Below are positions 53,847 through 63,246 of a stretch of DNA of 64,000 nucleotides, piece after piece. Location: assembly GCF_003626915.1 (NCBI RefSeq), contig NZ_CP032570.1, positions 62,001 through 126,000 on the forward strand, in the 5' to 3' direction. The notes under the pieces were generated by a model, which was not told the origin of the DNA, did no database searches, and saw only the letters and a program-made list of their open reading frames with translations. Source of the DNA: Tsuneonella amylolytica. Lineage in GTDB: Bacteria; Pseudomonadota; Alphaproteobacteria; Sphingomonadales; Sphingomonadaceae. Position 1 is the first letter of the stretch, and every line of letters begins with the position of its first letter. The position numbers and the translations under genes are program-made.

Positions 53847-55059
53847 CGCGCGCGGCCGCCCTTTCTCCGAGCAACACCGCGAGCGGCGCGAGTGCCGCGT
53901 CCCAGCCCTTGCGTTCGATCACGAAGCGGCGGGCGGCGGCGCCCATCGCGCGGGCCCGGTCCGGATCGGCGAGAAGCGCAAGGATACGGGCTACGAGCGC
54001 TTCGTCGTCCCTACCGACCGCGTAGTGTTCGCCGTCGACCGCGTCGATGCCGGTCGCCGCTTCATCCGAAAGCACGACCGGCCGCGCCATTGCCATCGCC
54101 TCCAGCACCTTGTTCTGCACGCCGCGCGCGATCGCGAGCGGAGCCAGGACGATGTCGGCGGCTGCGACAAACGGGCGCACGTCAGGCACTTCTCCCCAAA
54201 CGCGCGTACCCTCCACGCCGTCCAACGCCAGCACACACGCATCCGGAGCGCGTCCGACGACGTGAAAGCAGGCGTCGGGGTGTACACTCCGGATCGCCGG
54301 CATCAATCGCCTGCTTGCGCGGACAACAGCCTCGACATTGGGCGGATAATCCATCTGCCCGGTGAAAACGAAGTGCGGGCCTGCCTCGGTGGCGAGGTCC
54401 GGATGCAGTGAAACTTTCGCCGGGTCGAAGACTGCGGTGTCGATCCCGTTGCCCACCGCCGTCACATGGGCGGGCGATGCCCCGATCCGGCTGCGAAACA
54501 GGTCCGCTTCGGCCTCGGTAATGAGGATGGTCGCGTCGGCGCGGGCGGCGAGCCGGCGCTCTTCCGCCGCGAGGAGGCGAGCCTCGCGGGCGTATAGGAC
54601 CGCCGCCGGCCCCTTGCGCTGGAGGGCGTAGGCTTCGAACTTCGCCGAATCGACGTCGCACAGGTCGACGATCACCCGCCCGGCAAAGTCGGGGGGTGCA
54701 TACTGGCCCATCTGTCCCGAGAAGACGAAGATCGTGTCGATCGGCCGCGTCGCTACCGTGTGCGCGACCCATTCGCGTAAATCCGGATTGTCGAACGCCG
54801 TCAGGCTGACGGGCTTCCCGCCCGCGATTGCCCGCATCCCGGCGAGCGGCAGGCTCAGGGGCCGGCGGGCGAGGCGGTGGCTCGTCGCCACGCGCGCGAG
54901 GTCGGGTTCGGCGGAGAAGTCGGCAGCGGTCTCGCCCAGCGTAGCGACGTGGACCGTCCCGCGGGCGGCAAGCCATTTCAGCAGGTGGTGCGAGCGGATC
55001 TTGTCGCCGCGGTCGGGCGGGAACGGGATTCGATGCGCGATGAACAGCGTCTCGCCCAT
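53836..55059 (-). CDS. XrtA-system glycosyltransferase (TIGR03087-like)
   Basis: This 407-residue GT4-type (GT-B) glycosyltransferase has an N-terminal ETLFIAHRIPFPPDRGDKIR and the C-terminal VGNGIDTAVFDP, GQMDYPPNVEA and PLAIARGVQNKVLEAMAMARPVV motifs, with the acceptor/donor Glu. The family (TIGR03087) occurs with exosortase A. Start at MGETLFIAHR overlaps the FemAB stop as TGATG; the longer open frame upstream is a shadow. Confidence 0.92.
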   Translation of the reverse strand: MGETLFIAHRIPFPPDRGDKIRSHHLLKWLAARGTVHVATLGETAADFSAEPDLARVATSHRLARRPLSLPLAGMRAIAGGKPVSLTAFDNPDLREWVAHTVATRPIDTIFVFSGQMGQYAPPDFAGRVIVDLCDVDSAKFEAYALQRKGPAAVLYAREARLLAAEERRLAARADATILITEAEADLFRSRIGASPAHVTAVGNGIDTAVFDPAKVSLHPDLATEAGPHFVFTGQMDYPPNVEAVVRASRRLMPAIRSVHPDACFHVVGRAPDACVLALDGVEGTRVWGEVPDVRPFVAAADIVLAPLAIARGVQNKVLEAMAMARPVVLSDEAATGIDAVDGEHYAVGRDDEALVARILALLADPDRARAMGAAARRFVIERKGWDAALAPLAVLLGERAAARDAA

Positions 55060-56117
55060 CAGGCGAGGCCGCGGGCGATCGGCGGGCCGAGCCGGTTGGC
55101 GACCGCCAGCGGCAGCCGTTTCCACAACGCGATCTTGGCCGAATAAGCTTCGCTCGTGGGATCGACGTCGCGTGCCGCGTGACCCGGCGCGGTCCAGGTC
55201 GCGTAGGCCAACGGCTGGGGCGCGAAGCCCCAGTTTTTTTTATATGCGAACGCACCGCTGCCGATCTTCGAGCGACCGAAATCGAAGGTATCGCACCCGC
55301 GCCGCCGGGCATGGCCCATGAGTTCGTAATACATGCGCTCGTTGGCGCGGGTCGCACGGGCAGCATGGGTGCCCCCGCCCCAATAGGGCATGGCAGCGCT
55401 GCCGTGGTAGAGCGTAAGCACGCTCGCGACCGGCGCCCCGCCGAGACTGAGGGTCAGGATGTCGGCGTCGAACGCGTCCAGCACAGCGTCGAAGAGTGCG
55501 CGCGGAAAGACCGGAGTGCCCAGGTTGCGCACGCTGGCCGCATAGACCGCATAGTGCGCGCGGCGGTCTTCATCCGAGGTGCCGACGCTGATGGCGAAAT
55601 CGCGGTCCAGTCCCTTGCGGACTTCGGCCCTCTGCTTGCGCGGAATGGCGAGAAGCTGGGCCTCGTCGTCGGGTGCGAGCGGACCGGAGAACCCGGCGTG
55701 ACTGTCGGTCCGCACGGCCCAATCGGCCGGCGCAATGCCGCCGCGCAGTTCGACCGAGGCGCACGCGCGCCGCGCAGCCAGTTCGCTTGCCGCGCGGCAC
55801 AGATCACGGGCGATCGACGCGCTGTCGGCAAGCGGCCCGCCGCCGACCGCAAAGCCGCTGGAAACGAGCGCGCGAGGGAACAGGGGCGAGTGGACTTCGG
55901 TAAGCGGGAGCCAGCCTGCCAGCGTGCCGTCCCGCTCCGCCACCAGGCCGAGTGCCCGCTGGCCGGTCCCCGTCTCGACGGCGTGCAGCCAGGCGGGCCG
56001 GTGGAACGGGGTGCCGTTCGTTTCGCGGACGAAGCCTTCGATCCGCGCTACTTCGCCCGGATCGCGCAAGTCGGCGAGCGCAATGCGCTCGGCCGTGTGG
56101 GCGAAGGGGGCGTTCAC
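55059..56117 (-). CDS. FemAB-like XrtA-associated protein
   Basis: This 352-residue GNAT/FemAB-like acyltransferase is presumably one that acts on the exopolysaccharide or its carrier. Conserved segments are PFHRPAWLHAVETGTGQRALGL, PRKQRAEVRKGLDR, and YKKNWGFAPQPLAY near the C-terminus, a FemAB hallmark. A GTG start overlaps the deacetylase stop (GTGA). The YKKN codons form an eight-A run (positions 55234-55241), using AAA-AAA where this genome normally uses AAG. The antisense strand of this segment is a perfect intrinsic terminator (separate entry). Confidence 0.9.
   Translation of the reverse strand: MNAPFAHTAERIALADLRDPGEVARIEGFVRETNGTPFHRPAWLHAVETGTGQRALGLVAERDGTLAGWLPLTEVHSPLFPRALVSSGFAVGGGPLADSASIARDLCRAASELAARRACASVELRGGIAPADWAVRTDSHAGFSGPLAPDDEAQLLAIPRKQRAEVRKGLDRDFAISVGTSDEDRRAHYAVYAASVRNLGTPVFPRALFDAVLDAFDADILTLSLGGAPVASVLTLYHGSAAMPYWGGGTHAARATRANERMYYELMGHARRRGCDTFDFGRSKIGSGAFAYKKNWGFAPQPLAYATWTAPGHAARDVDPTSEAYSAKIALWKRLPLAVANRLGPPIARGLA
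55215..55241 (+). terminator. Intrinsic terminator on the + strand inside femAB-like gene (antisense)
   Basis: CTGGGGC (55215-55221), loop GCGAA, GCCCCAG (55227-55233), then eight T residues. This is a 7-bp GC-rich stem directly followed by a T8 tract, a textbook intrinsic terminator for + strand RNA. All annotated genes here are on the minus strand, so it would end antisense RNA. In a 66% GC genome such a T run is rare. Confidence 0.65.
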
Positions 56118-57004
56118 GCCGCGCGCTCCGTCAGCAGTGCCGCCTCGCGCATGGCGATGGCGTCCATCCGGCCCCATTCGAACTCGCGGACCAGAGCGGC
56201 GAGCTTGCCCGCCATCGCTTCGAGCCGGGTGTAGTGCCGCAGCTTCGAGCGCAAGGGTGCATCGGGCACGCGAGGCTGGCCGGGATCGACTTCCCACGGG
56301 TGGAAATAGAACACCGCCGGGCGGCCTTCGCGCCGGTTGACCTGCCGGATCGCCCAGCGGCTGAAGGCGTAGGGCAGAACGCGAAAGAACCCGCCCCCGC
56401 CCGCCGCCACGCGCCGTCCGCCCAGTATGGCGGTGGTCACCGGGATTTCGACCAGTGGACTGTTCGCGACGGGAAGGAAGGCGAAGCGCGGGGCTTCGGC
56501 CCATCCGTAGTGATCGTGCGCGATCGGCGCGACCGACGAGCTGTAGAGATAACCTTGCGCGGCGAGCTCCTCGTGCGCCCACGGGGTACGCGCGTCGATC
56601 GAGAAGCTGGGTGCGCGGTAGCCGGTGACCATCTGGCCGGAGGCATCTTCCAGCACACGGCGCGCGCGGTCTATGTCCGCGGCGAAGCTCGCCCGGTCCA
56701 GCGTATGGACGCGCGCATGGTCCCATCCGTGGCTGGCGATTTCATGCCCGGCATCGGCGATCCGGCGGATCATTGCGGGATGGCGCCGGGCGACCCAGCC
56801 CAGGGTGAAGAACGTCGCAAGCACCTCCGCCCCGGCAAACAGGTCGAGGATGCGGGAGACGTTGTCTTCCACGCGAAGCGGGAGATCGTTCCACGCGTCT
56901 CGGCCGATCACGGTCTCGAATGCACCGACCTGGAACCAGTCCTCGACATCGACCGACAATCCGTTGACGACGCGGCCGCGGGGGCCGGCGGGAATGGGGG
57001 ACAT
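56114..57004 (-). CDS. XrtA-associated polysaccharide deacetylase (DUF3473)
   Basis: This 296-residue NodB-type deacetylase has N-terminal NGLSVDVEDWFQVGAFE with the first Asp pair, ATFFTLGWVARRHP, and HEIASHGWDHARVH for the His metal ligands; a DUF3473 tail follows with FYFHPWEVDPGQPR. The TIGR03006 family always occurs with exosortase A systems. No signal peptide is visible. The ATG at 57004 is used; a GTG two codons earlier is possible. It ends overlapping the FemAB-like gene. Confidence 0.92.
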   Translation of the reverse strand: MSPIPAGPRGRVVNGLSVDVEDWFQVGAFETVIGRDAWNDLPLRVEDNVSRILDLFAGAEVLATFFTLGWVARRHPAMIRRIADAGHEIASHGWDHARVHTLDRASFAADIDRARRVLEDASGQMVTGYRAPSFSIDARTPWAHEELAAQGYLYSSSVAPIAHDHYGWAEAPRFAFLPVANSPLVEIPVTTAILGGRRVAAGGGGFFRVLPYAFSRWAIRQVNRREGRPAVFYFHPWEVDPGQPRVPDAPLRSKLRHYTRLEAMAGKLAALVREFEWGRMDAIAMREAALLTERAA

Positions 57005-57020
57005 TTCCACGCGGCAGGTC

Positions 57021-58157
57021 TCAGGCCGCCACGCGCGGTGCGTCCGCCTCGAACCACTCGATCAGCATCGTGAGGACGTGGCGGACCGCGTCTTCCTGTT
57101 CGGCGATGCGGCCTTCCAGCGTCGCGAGGCGCTCCGCGAGTTCGGGCGACGGATCCTCGCCCGCGCTGGCGGCGAGGTCGTCGATCGCCTGCTGGAGCGA
57201 GGCGATCTGCGCGTCGCGTTCCTCCAGCAGCGCCTCGACCTTCGCGCGCGGCGGCGACGGCGGCGCGAAGGCGTGCTTGATCGGCCCGGACGCGGGCGCG
57301 GCCTCGATCCGGGGCAGCGGCTTGGGCGCGGCCATCGGGAACGCGGCGTCGCCCTCCATTTCCTTGCGGACCGAGGCGAGCATGGCCGAATCGATGCGCG
57401 TGCGCTGTTCGACCGCGCCCAGCAGCATCAGCCGGCTCATCACCTGGTTGATGCGGCGCGGGATGCCGCCGGTCGCCTCGTGCAGGTCGGTGAAGACGCG
57501 CTGGTCGAACGCCGGGTTGCCGACCCAGCCCACGCATTGGAGGCGATGGACGACGTAGGGCTCGATCTCGTCGCGCTCCATCGCATCGAGGTGATGGGCG
57601 GCGATCACGCGCTGCCGCAGCTGTTCGAGCGAGGCGTGCTCGGCGAGCACCTGCTTGAACTCGGGCTGCCCGAGCAGCAGGGTCTGGAGCAGCGGGTGGG
57701 AGCCTAGCTGGAAGTTCGACAGCATCCGCAGTTCCTCCAGCGCCTCGACGCTGAGGTTCTGCGATTCGTCGACTACCAGCAGGCAGCGGCGGCCCGACCG
57801 GGCTTCCTCGTGGAGGAACCCTTCGATCGCACCGAGGGCCGCGGCCTTGTCGCCGGGTTCCACTTCGATGCCGAACGCCTGCGCGGCGATCATCACCATT
57901 TCCTCGCCATCGAGGTTGCTGGTCACGATCTGGCCGACGGTAAGCTGCGCCGGGTCGATCTTGCGCATCAGGTGCGCAACGAGCGTGGACTTGCCCGCCC
58001 CCACCTCGCCGGTGATGACGATGAAGCCTTCCCCCTGCGCGAGCCCGTAGCCGAGGTAGCTGAGCGCCTTTCGGTGCGTGTTGCTCTCGAACCAGAAATT
58101 TGGGTCGGGGGTAAGCTGGAAGGGGCGCCCGGAGAGACCGTAGAAATCGTCGAACAT
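57021..58157 (-). CDS. XrtA-associated ATPase (TIGR03015/ExeA-like)
   Basis: This 378-residue ATPase starts MFDDFYGLSGRPFQLTPDP, a signature of this group. Walker A is GEVGAGKST, Walker B LLVVDESQNL, and sensor region ATGGIPRRINQV. After about residue 280 a Pro/Ala-rich linker leads to a C-terminal coiled-coil (EERDAQIASLQQAIDDLAA). In Sphingomonadales it is part of the EPS cluster; role in assembly is inferred. AGGAAG precedes the start by 9 bases. Confidence 0.92.
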   Translation of the reverse strand: MFDDFYGLSGRPFQLTPDPNFWFESNTHRKALSYLGYGLAQGEGFIVITGEVGAGKSTLVAHLMRKIDPAQLTVGQIVTSNLDGEEMVMIAAQAFGIEVEPGDKAAALGAIEGFLHEEARSGRRCLLVVDESQNLSVEALEELRMLSNFQLGSHPLLQTLLLGQPEFKQVLAEHASLEQLRQRVIAAHHLDAMERDEIEPYVVHRLQCVGWVGNPAFDQRVFTDLHEATGGIPRRINQVMSRLMLLGAVEQRTRIDSAMLASVRKEMEGDAAFPMAAPKPLPRIEAAPASGPIKHAFAPPSPPRAKVEALLEERDAQIASLQQAIDDLAASAGEDPSPELAERLATLEGRIAEQEDAVRHVLTMLIEWFEADAPRVAA

Positions 58158-58176
58158 CGTCTTGTCTTCCTGGTCG

Positions 58177-59802
58177 TCAGAAGTCGTAGCGCAGGCCGAG
58201 CAGCGCGGCCGCGGTGGTGAGGTCCTGGCCTGCGACATCGCTATCGAGGCTGTCGAGGTTGAGCGCGGCGTTGGCCGACAGCCCGTCGAGAAGGTATCGG
58301 CGGTAGGCCGCCGACGCGCCGAGGACGGTGGCATCCCCGCTCCCCGCAAAGCCGCTGAGGAAGCGCTGGGCGCGCCCGTTGAGGCTCCACGAGTCGCGCG
58401 GGCCGAATTGGCCGGACACGTAGGTCGCGAGCCAGTAGCTCTGATCGACGACGCCGTTCGCGGCGGCGAGCGCGGTACCCGGCGCGGCGATGAAGGTGCG
58501 GCGGTCGTAGCCGACGCCAATCCCGCTGGAGAGGCGCCCGTTGGTCGCATTGTAGCTGGCCGCGACGCCGCGGCTGCGGAAGACGGCGGAGCGGACCGAG
58601 CCGAACGCGCCGTTGAGGCAGTTGCCGCCTTGCGTGCTCGCGACGCAGCCGTCGATCTGGCCCGTCACCGGATTGCGGATCGCGGCGAATTCGGTCGGCA
58701 GGTTGCGGAGCGCATTGTTGAGCGTGCCGCCGAAGCCCTGCACCGCGTCGTAGACGGCGAGGTTCACCGAACTGCGGCTGTCGGGTGCCCACGCGAAGCT
58801 GCCGTAATAAGTAGTCGAATCGTAGCGCCTTCCGATGTGCGCCTCGGCTGCAGTGCGGGACGAAGGACGCCACACGACGCCCACGTCCCAGATGATGCCC
58901 GATGTGTCGTAGGCGAGCCGGCGGGGGGACGACTTGTCGGTGACGAGCCGTCCGTCCGCGCCCACCAGGGGCACGCCCGCGGCATCGCGCACCGCGTCGC
59001 GCGCGGATACCTCGACGTCTTCGTAGCCGACCCCGCCCACCGCCGCGAGGTTCGGGCCGAGCGGTACGGTGACGTCGGCGCGGACATTGAGGTCGCGCAC
59101 CCGCTGGTCGAGGTTGCCGATGTCCTCCTGGTAGAACCCGCCGCCTACTCCCACGCCGACCGGCAGCGCGGTACCGGGCCGAAGGCCGACGTGGACGCCC
59201 GCGCTCTGGACCACGCTGTCGTCGAACACGTCAACCGGCGCGGCACCGGGCGCAGTGACGACCGCGTCGGGCGCTTCCACCCGGGTGTAGCCGATGCGGT
59301 AGTTGGCGTTGATTTCGGCGTCGCCCGCGCTGGTGTGCACGGTGGGGCCGGCGTAGGCGGAATAGATCCGGCTTTCGTTCGGCCCGCCCTGCAGGCTGCT
59401 GGTGCCCGAACTGGCCGAGCCGTTGTCCGTGATGCGCGTGCGCGAGGCGAGCGCCCCGCCCTCCACCTGCACCGCGTTCGGAACCACGCTGGCATACCCG
59501 CGCGCGAGACCGGACAGCGTCGCGGTGTCGGCAACCGAGCTGTCGTAGCCGAAGTTGCGTTCGTAGCGGATGGAGGCCGAACCGCCGTTGTTGCGGCCCT
59601 GTACGCTCACGTCCACTCCGGTCGCGACCTGGGTGTAGGTGACGGTGTCGCTGCCGGGCGACAGCTCGACCGCGACGACTTGGTTCGCCTCGATGTAGGG
59701 GTCGATGCGGACGACCTTGCGGCTGTCGCCCCGGTCCTGGGCATGGGCCGGCACAGCGACGACGGCAACGGCGCCGGCGATGAAGAGGTGATAACGCTTC
59801 AT
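58177..59802 (-). CDS. XrtA-associated outer-membrane beta-barrel protein (TIGR03016-like)
   Basis: This 541-residue protein has a signal peptide (MKRYHLFIAGAVAVVAVPAHA, cleaved before QD) and an extracellular or outer-membrane beta-rich body full of alternating polar/hydrophobic strands. It ends LLGLRYDF with terminal Phe, typical of BAM-inserted barrels. Two Cys residues (DGCVASTQGGNC) probably form a loop disulfide. It may serve as an outer-membrane porin for the exopolysaccharide (inference from cluster context). Confidence 0.88.
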   Translation of the reverse strand: MKRYHLFIAGAVAVVAVPAHAQDRGDSRKVVRIDPYIEANQVVAVELSPGSDTVTYTQVATGVDVSVQGRNNGGSASIRYERNFGYDSSVADTATLSGLARGYASVVPNAVQVEGGALASRTRITDNGSASSGTSSLQGGPNESRIYSAYAGPTVHTSAGDAEINANYRIGYTRVEAPDAVVTAPGAAPVDVFDDSVVQSAGVHVGLRPGTALPVGVGVGGGFYQEDIGNLDQRVRDLNVRADVTVPLGPNLAAVGGVGYEDVEVSARDAVRDAAGVPLVGADGRLVTDKSSPRRLAYDTSGIIWDVGVVWRPSSRTAAEAHIGRRYDSTTYYGSFAWAPDSRSSVNLAVYDAVQGFGGTLNNALRNLPTEFAAIRNPVTGQIDGCVASTQGGNCLNGAFGSVRSAVFRSRGVAASYNATNGRLSSGIGVGYDRRTFIAAPGTALAAANGVVDQSYWLATYVSGQFGPRDSWSLNGRAQRFLSGFAGSGDATVLGASAAYRRYLLDGLSANAALNLDSLDSDVAGQDLTTAAALLGLRYDF

Positions 59803-59806
59803 GGCT

Positions 59807-60886
59807 CTATCCCTCGTGCCCGTAATAGGTGCCGAACTTGCGGCCGCTCGGGCTGAAGTGCGCCGCGTTGAGCAGCAGCTTGATGTCGGTGCACGCGCCG
59901 AGAAGCCCGACTGCATCCTCCAGCGCGCTACGGCCGGTCTGGTCCGCGCGGCAGACGAGGATGGTCTGGCCGACGTGCCGCGCCAGATCCGCCGCGGGCG
60001 ACGCGGCGAGCGCCGGAGGGCTGTCGAACACGAGCATGCGTCCGGGTGCCCCGCGGGTCAGGCGATCGAATATCTCCGCGGTCCGCGCGCTCGCCAGCCA
60101 TTCGCCGTCGGGTCCGTCGCGGCCGCCCGCGGGCAGCACGAAAAGGCCGGGAATGTCCGTGGCGAGGACGAGGTCCTCCACCCGTAGCGAGGGATCGGCG
60201 AGTGCGTCCATCAGGCCGGGCGCGCGGGGGAGCCCCAGCGTGGCGAGGATCGACGGCTTGTGGAAGTCGGCATCGATCAGCACGACCTCGCCGTCCTTTT
60301 CGCCGGCCATCGCGATCGCGAGGTTGGTCGCGCAGAAGGTCTTGCCCTCGCCGGAATGGGGCGAGGTAACGAGGACTCGGCGAGCGGCAGGATCGCCATG
60401 AGCGGCGGCAAGCACCTGCCGCTTCACGATGCGGAACTCCTCGAGGAGCGCGGTCGCGCCGTCTTCTGGCACGGCGATGCCGCGTTCGCGCAAGCGCGCG
60501 CGATCGAGTGCGTGTCGCTTTCCGGCGAACCGGACCGCCGGTTCGATCGGATCGGTCTGGACTACCATGCGCGGCGCCGCGGAAACTGGCAGGGCCGGTT
60601 CGGGCGCCTTTTCGGCCACTCGTTCGGCAATCGGTTCGGCGGAAGGCATGAACGCCGGTTCTGCAGAGGCAACGGCTGCCGCCTGATCCCTGGTTTCGGC
60701 ACGGCGGACCGGCCGGGCGCGCTTCATCACGGGCTCTTCGAGTGTGGCGGGCATCGGCGCGGCACGGAAGGGGTCGAACCCGAACGCACCGCTCGCCCGT
60801 TCGAGCAGCGAGCTTTCCACGGTCGTCTTCGGCGCCGGTTCGCTGCCGGGTTCGCCCGGAAGCGGAATCTTGCTGTGTTCGGTCAT
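59807..60886 (-). CDS. CpsD/CapB-like tyrosine autokinase
   Basis: This 359-residue BY-kinase has Walker A TSPHSGEGKTFCATN, Walker A' VVLIDADFHKPS and Walker B MLVFDSPPAL. A low-complexity N-terminal region (1-130) is separate from the kinase domain. The C-terminus FGTYYGHEG has Tyr residues for autophosphorylation, fewer than usual in BY-kinases. It works with the chain-length protein upstream (13 bases apart). Confidence 0.92.
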   Translation of the reverse strand: MTEHSKIPLPGEPGSEPAPKTTVESSLLERASGAFGFDPFRAAPMPATLEEPVMKRARPVRRAETRDQAAAVASAEPAFMPSAEPIAERVAEKAPEPALPVSAAPRMVVQTDPIEPAVRFAGKRHALDRARLRERGIAVPEDGATALLEEFRIVKRQVLAAAHGDPAARRVLVTSPHSGEGKTFCATNLAIAMAGEKDGEVVLIDADFHKPSILATLGLPRAPGLMDALADPSLRVEDLVLATDIPGLFVLPAGGRDGPDGEWLASARTAEIFDRLTRGAPGRMLVFDSPPALAASPAADLARHVGQTILVCRADQTGRSALEDAVGLLGACTDIKLLLNAAHFSPSGRKFGTYYGHEG

Positions 60887-60899
60887 CGGTCCGGTTCCC

Positions 60900-62411
60900 T
60901 CACGCCACCATGCCGCGCTGGACGAACTCGATGCCCAGCAGGACCACGAAGAGCCCTCCCAACGCACCGGTGCCGGCGTAGAACATCTTCATCCGTTTCG
61001 CTCGCAGCGCGCGGGCTCCGTCGTTCAGCGTCTCGGAAATGGTCCCGAGCACCGGCAGATCGAGCGCGCGCTCAAGACCGTTCGCGGTGGCGAAAGTGGA
61101 ACGCAGCCGGCTCAGCGCGAATGTCGAGCCGATTCCCGCAGCCAGTGCGGCGAACAGCACGCCGAACAACAGCAGCGGCCGATTGGGCGAAGCAGGCTGA
61201 CGGGGAGCGGTCGGCGGATCGACGACGTCGAACTTGAAGCTGGAGCGCTCGCTTTCGACCTGGCCGCGCAGGCGCATTTCCTCTCGGTTCTGGAGGAGCT
61301 CGTCGTACTTTTTCTTGAGCACGTCGTAGTCGCGGCTGATGCGGTTCGCCTCGGCGGCGACCGCAGGTTCGCTCGCCTGATCGCCCATCGAAGCACTGAC
61401 GTCGGACTGCAGCGCCGCCTTGCGGGCGATAAGCGCGGAGACGTTCGCCTCGCGCTCTGCCTTGATCGCGACGAGGGAGGAATAGGCCGGGTTCGGCGTA
61501 CCGGCCGAAGCCCCGCCCCCGCCGCTGCGCGCGAGAAGCGCGATCTGGCGTTTCAGCGCGATCACGTCCGGGTGGCTGTCGGTAAGGCCGCGGGCCTGCA
61601 TCCCGGCGAGCTGAGCCTGGGCCTGGCCCATCGCGGTCGAATCGCTGCCGCCACCGGCGCCCGCCAGCATGCGCGGCGTACCGGCGAGCTGGCCGTTGAT
61701 CGCCGCGAGCGCGCTCTGCGCCGCGGCAAGATCGGCATCCACCCCGCGCAATTCCTGGCGCGAGCTGGCCAGCCGGCCCGAGATGGCGCCGGCACCGCCG
61801 ACCAGTTCGGGATGCTGCGCTTCGAAAGCGGACAGCTTGCCCTCTGCCGCCTCGAGCTCCGCCTTGCGCTGTTCGAGCTGCTGGTCGAGGAACACGACCG
61901 TGTCGGCCACCTCGCCGCGATTGCCCGCGATGTTTTCCTCCCGGAAGATGTCGATCAGTTTCTGGACGACGGCCTGCGACAGTTTCGCATTCTCGGCATC
62001 GCTGAGTTCGCGCTTGCCGATCGTGGCGGTGATCGTGAAAATGCTGTCCTCGACGCTTTCGACCTTCACGTCTTCGGCGAGGTTCTGCACCGCGCGGTCC
62101 ATCTCGCGCTGGCTGGCGATGCCCCGGCCGAGGTCTGTGGCGCGGACGACCTTTTCGAGGTTCACCGCACCCGCGAGCGTCTTCTTCACGCGCTCGATCT
62201 CGTCCTTTCCGCCGTTGGCGATCTTCAACTGGTCGCTGAGGACGTCGTCGAACTGGACGTAGATGCGGGCCTTCGATTCATAGGTGTTGGGAATGAACGC
62301 GATCGCGATCCAGCCCAGCAGCGCGATAGCCCAGGCGACGCCCAGCACCATCCACCGCTTGGCCCAGGCGGACCACGCGGCGGCGCGCAATTCCTCGAAG
62401 ACTTCGTTCAT
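60900..62411 (-). CDS. Wzz-like chain-length determinant protein
   Basis: This 503-residue protein is predicted to be anchored by an N-terminal helix (VLGVAWAIALLGWIAIAFI) and a C-terminal helix (LLLFGVLFAALAAGIGSTFAL), with a long periplasmic coiled-coil between. DPPTAPRQPASPNRP is the Pro-rich motif before the second helix. A third hydrophobic segment lies near the end. It should control polymer length and couple to the BY-kinase. 14 bases separate it from the export lipoprotein. Confidence 0.92.
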   Translation of the reverse strand: MNEVFEELRAAAWSAWAKRWMVLGVAWAIALLGWIAIAFIPNTYESKARIYVQFDDVLSDQLKIANGGKDEIERVKKTLAGAVNLEKVVRATDLGRGIASQREMDRAVQNLAEDVKVESVEDSIFTITATIGKRELSDAENAKLSQAVVQKLIDIFREENIAGNRGEVADTVVFLDQQLEQRKAELEAAEGKLSAFEAQHPELVGGAGAISGRLASSRQELRGVDADLAAAQSALAAINGQLAGTPRMLAGAGGGSDSTAMGQAQAQLAGMQARGLTDSHPDVIALKRQIALLARSGGGGASAGTPNPAYSSLVAIKAEREANVSALIARKAALQSDVSASMGDQASEPAVAAEANRISRDYDVLKKKYDELLQNREEMRLRGQVESERSSFKFDVVDPPTAPRQPASPNRPLLLFGVLFAALAAGIGSTFALSRLRSTFATANGLERALDLPVLGTISETLNDGARALRAKRMKMFYAGTGALGGLFVVLLGIEFVQRGMVA

Positions 62412-62425
62412 CTCTCGCGTGACCT

Positions 62426-63073
62426 TCAGAACATGCTTTCGGGGATGATGATCACGTCGCCGGGCTGCAGCATGACGTTGGCGCGGCTCTCGCCCTTCTT
62501 CAGCAGGTCGCCGAGCCGTAGGGCGTATTCCCTCTGCCGGCCGGACTGCTTGTCGAACCGGATCAGTTTGGCGCGGTTGCCGGCGGCGAATTCGCTGAGG
62601 CCGCCGACTGCGATCATGGCGTCGAGCACCGTCATGTTCGCGCGGTAGGGAATGCTCGCCGGCTTCTCGGTCGCGCCGATGATGCGGACCTGCTGGCTGA
62701 AGGTGCCCGCGAAGTTGGTCACGATCACGCTGACCAGCGGTTCCTCGATGTATTGCGAGAGCTGGAGGCGGATGTCCTCCGACAGCATCTTGGGCGTCTT
62801 GCCGACCGCGGGCATGTCGTTGACCAGCGGGGTCGTGATACGGCCATCGGGGCGGACCTGGATTTTCTCAGCACTGAGCTCGGGATTGCGCCAGACATTG
62901 ATCGTCAGCTCGTCGAGGGGACCGATGATGTAGGCTTCGCCGGGCCCTTCCTGCATCGACACGAACGACGCGGGAGGCAGTTCGCTTCCCCCGCCGGTCG
63001 ACGCGCAGCCGGTCAGCGCCATTGCTGCAAGCGCCAGGCCGGCAAAGGATCGGGTTAGCAGTGTGCGCAACAT
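62426..63073 (-). CDS. Wza-like polysaccharide export lipoprotein
   Basis: This 215-residue protein has a lipoprotein signal (MLRTLLTRSFAGLALAAMALTGC, Cys-23) and a Poly_export domain starting YIIGPLDELTINVW with a following SLBB-like domain ANMTVLDAMIAVGGLSEFAAGN. It should form part of the outer-membrane exit channel. Start at MLRTLL is chosen by the signal peptide; the frame runs 13 codons further up. Confidence 0.92.
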   Translation of the reverse strand: MLRTLLTRSFAGLALAAMALTGCASTGGGSELPPASFVSMQEGPGEAYIIGPLDELTINVWRNPELSAEKIQVRPDGRITTPLVNDMPAVGKTPKMLSEDIRLQLSQYIEEPLVSVIVTNFAGTFSQQVRIIGATEKPASIPYRANMTVLDAMIAVGGLSEFAAGNRAKLIRFDKQSGRQREYALRLGDLLKKGESRANVMLQPGDVIIIPESMF

Positions 63074-63214
63074 GGATGCATCCTCGCGGTATGGGCGACC
63101 CCGCCGGAGCATCCGCCGGGAGCGACCCGGCGCACCGGTGGGCGCGTGTATGGGGCCGCTATCTCGCGGAAATTGGTGAACATACTGTTAGGGACGAGAG
63201 CGTTTACCGGGGCG

Positions 63215-63229
63215 GTCCCGAAGCGGGAC
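63215..63229 (-). terminator. Hairpin after the PLP decarboxylase gene
   Basis: GTCCCG and CGGGAC form a perfect 6-bp stem with a 3-base loop, 18 bases beyond the decarboxylase stop on the minus strand. It could terminate the upstream unit before the Wza-like gene. It has no T tract. The rest of the 173-base gap (63074-63246) shows no clear promoter boxes. Confidence 0.35.
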
Positions 63230-63246
63230 AGGCAGCCGGGAAACCC

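Noticed and set aside
60744-62648. 634-codon + strand frame opposite the chain-length and kinase genes
   Set aside because: Shadow frame; the minus strand carries consistent TM and Walker motifs.
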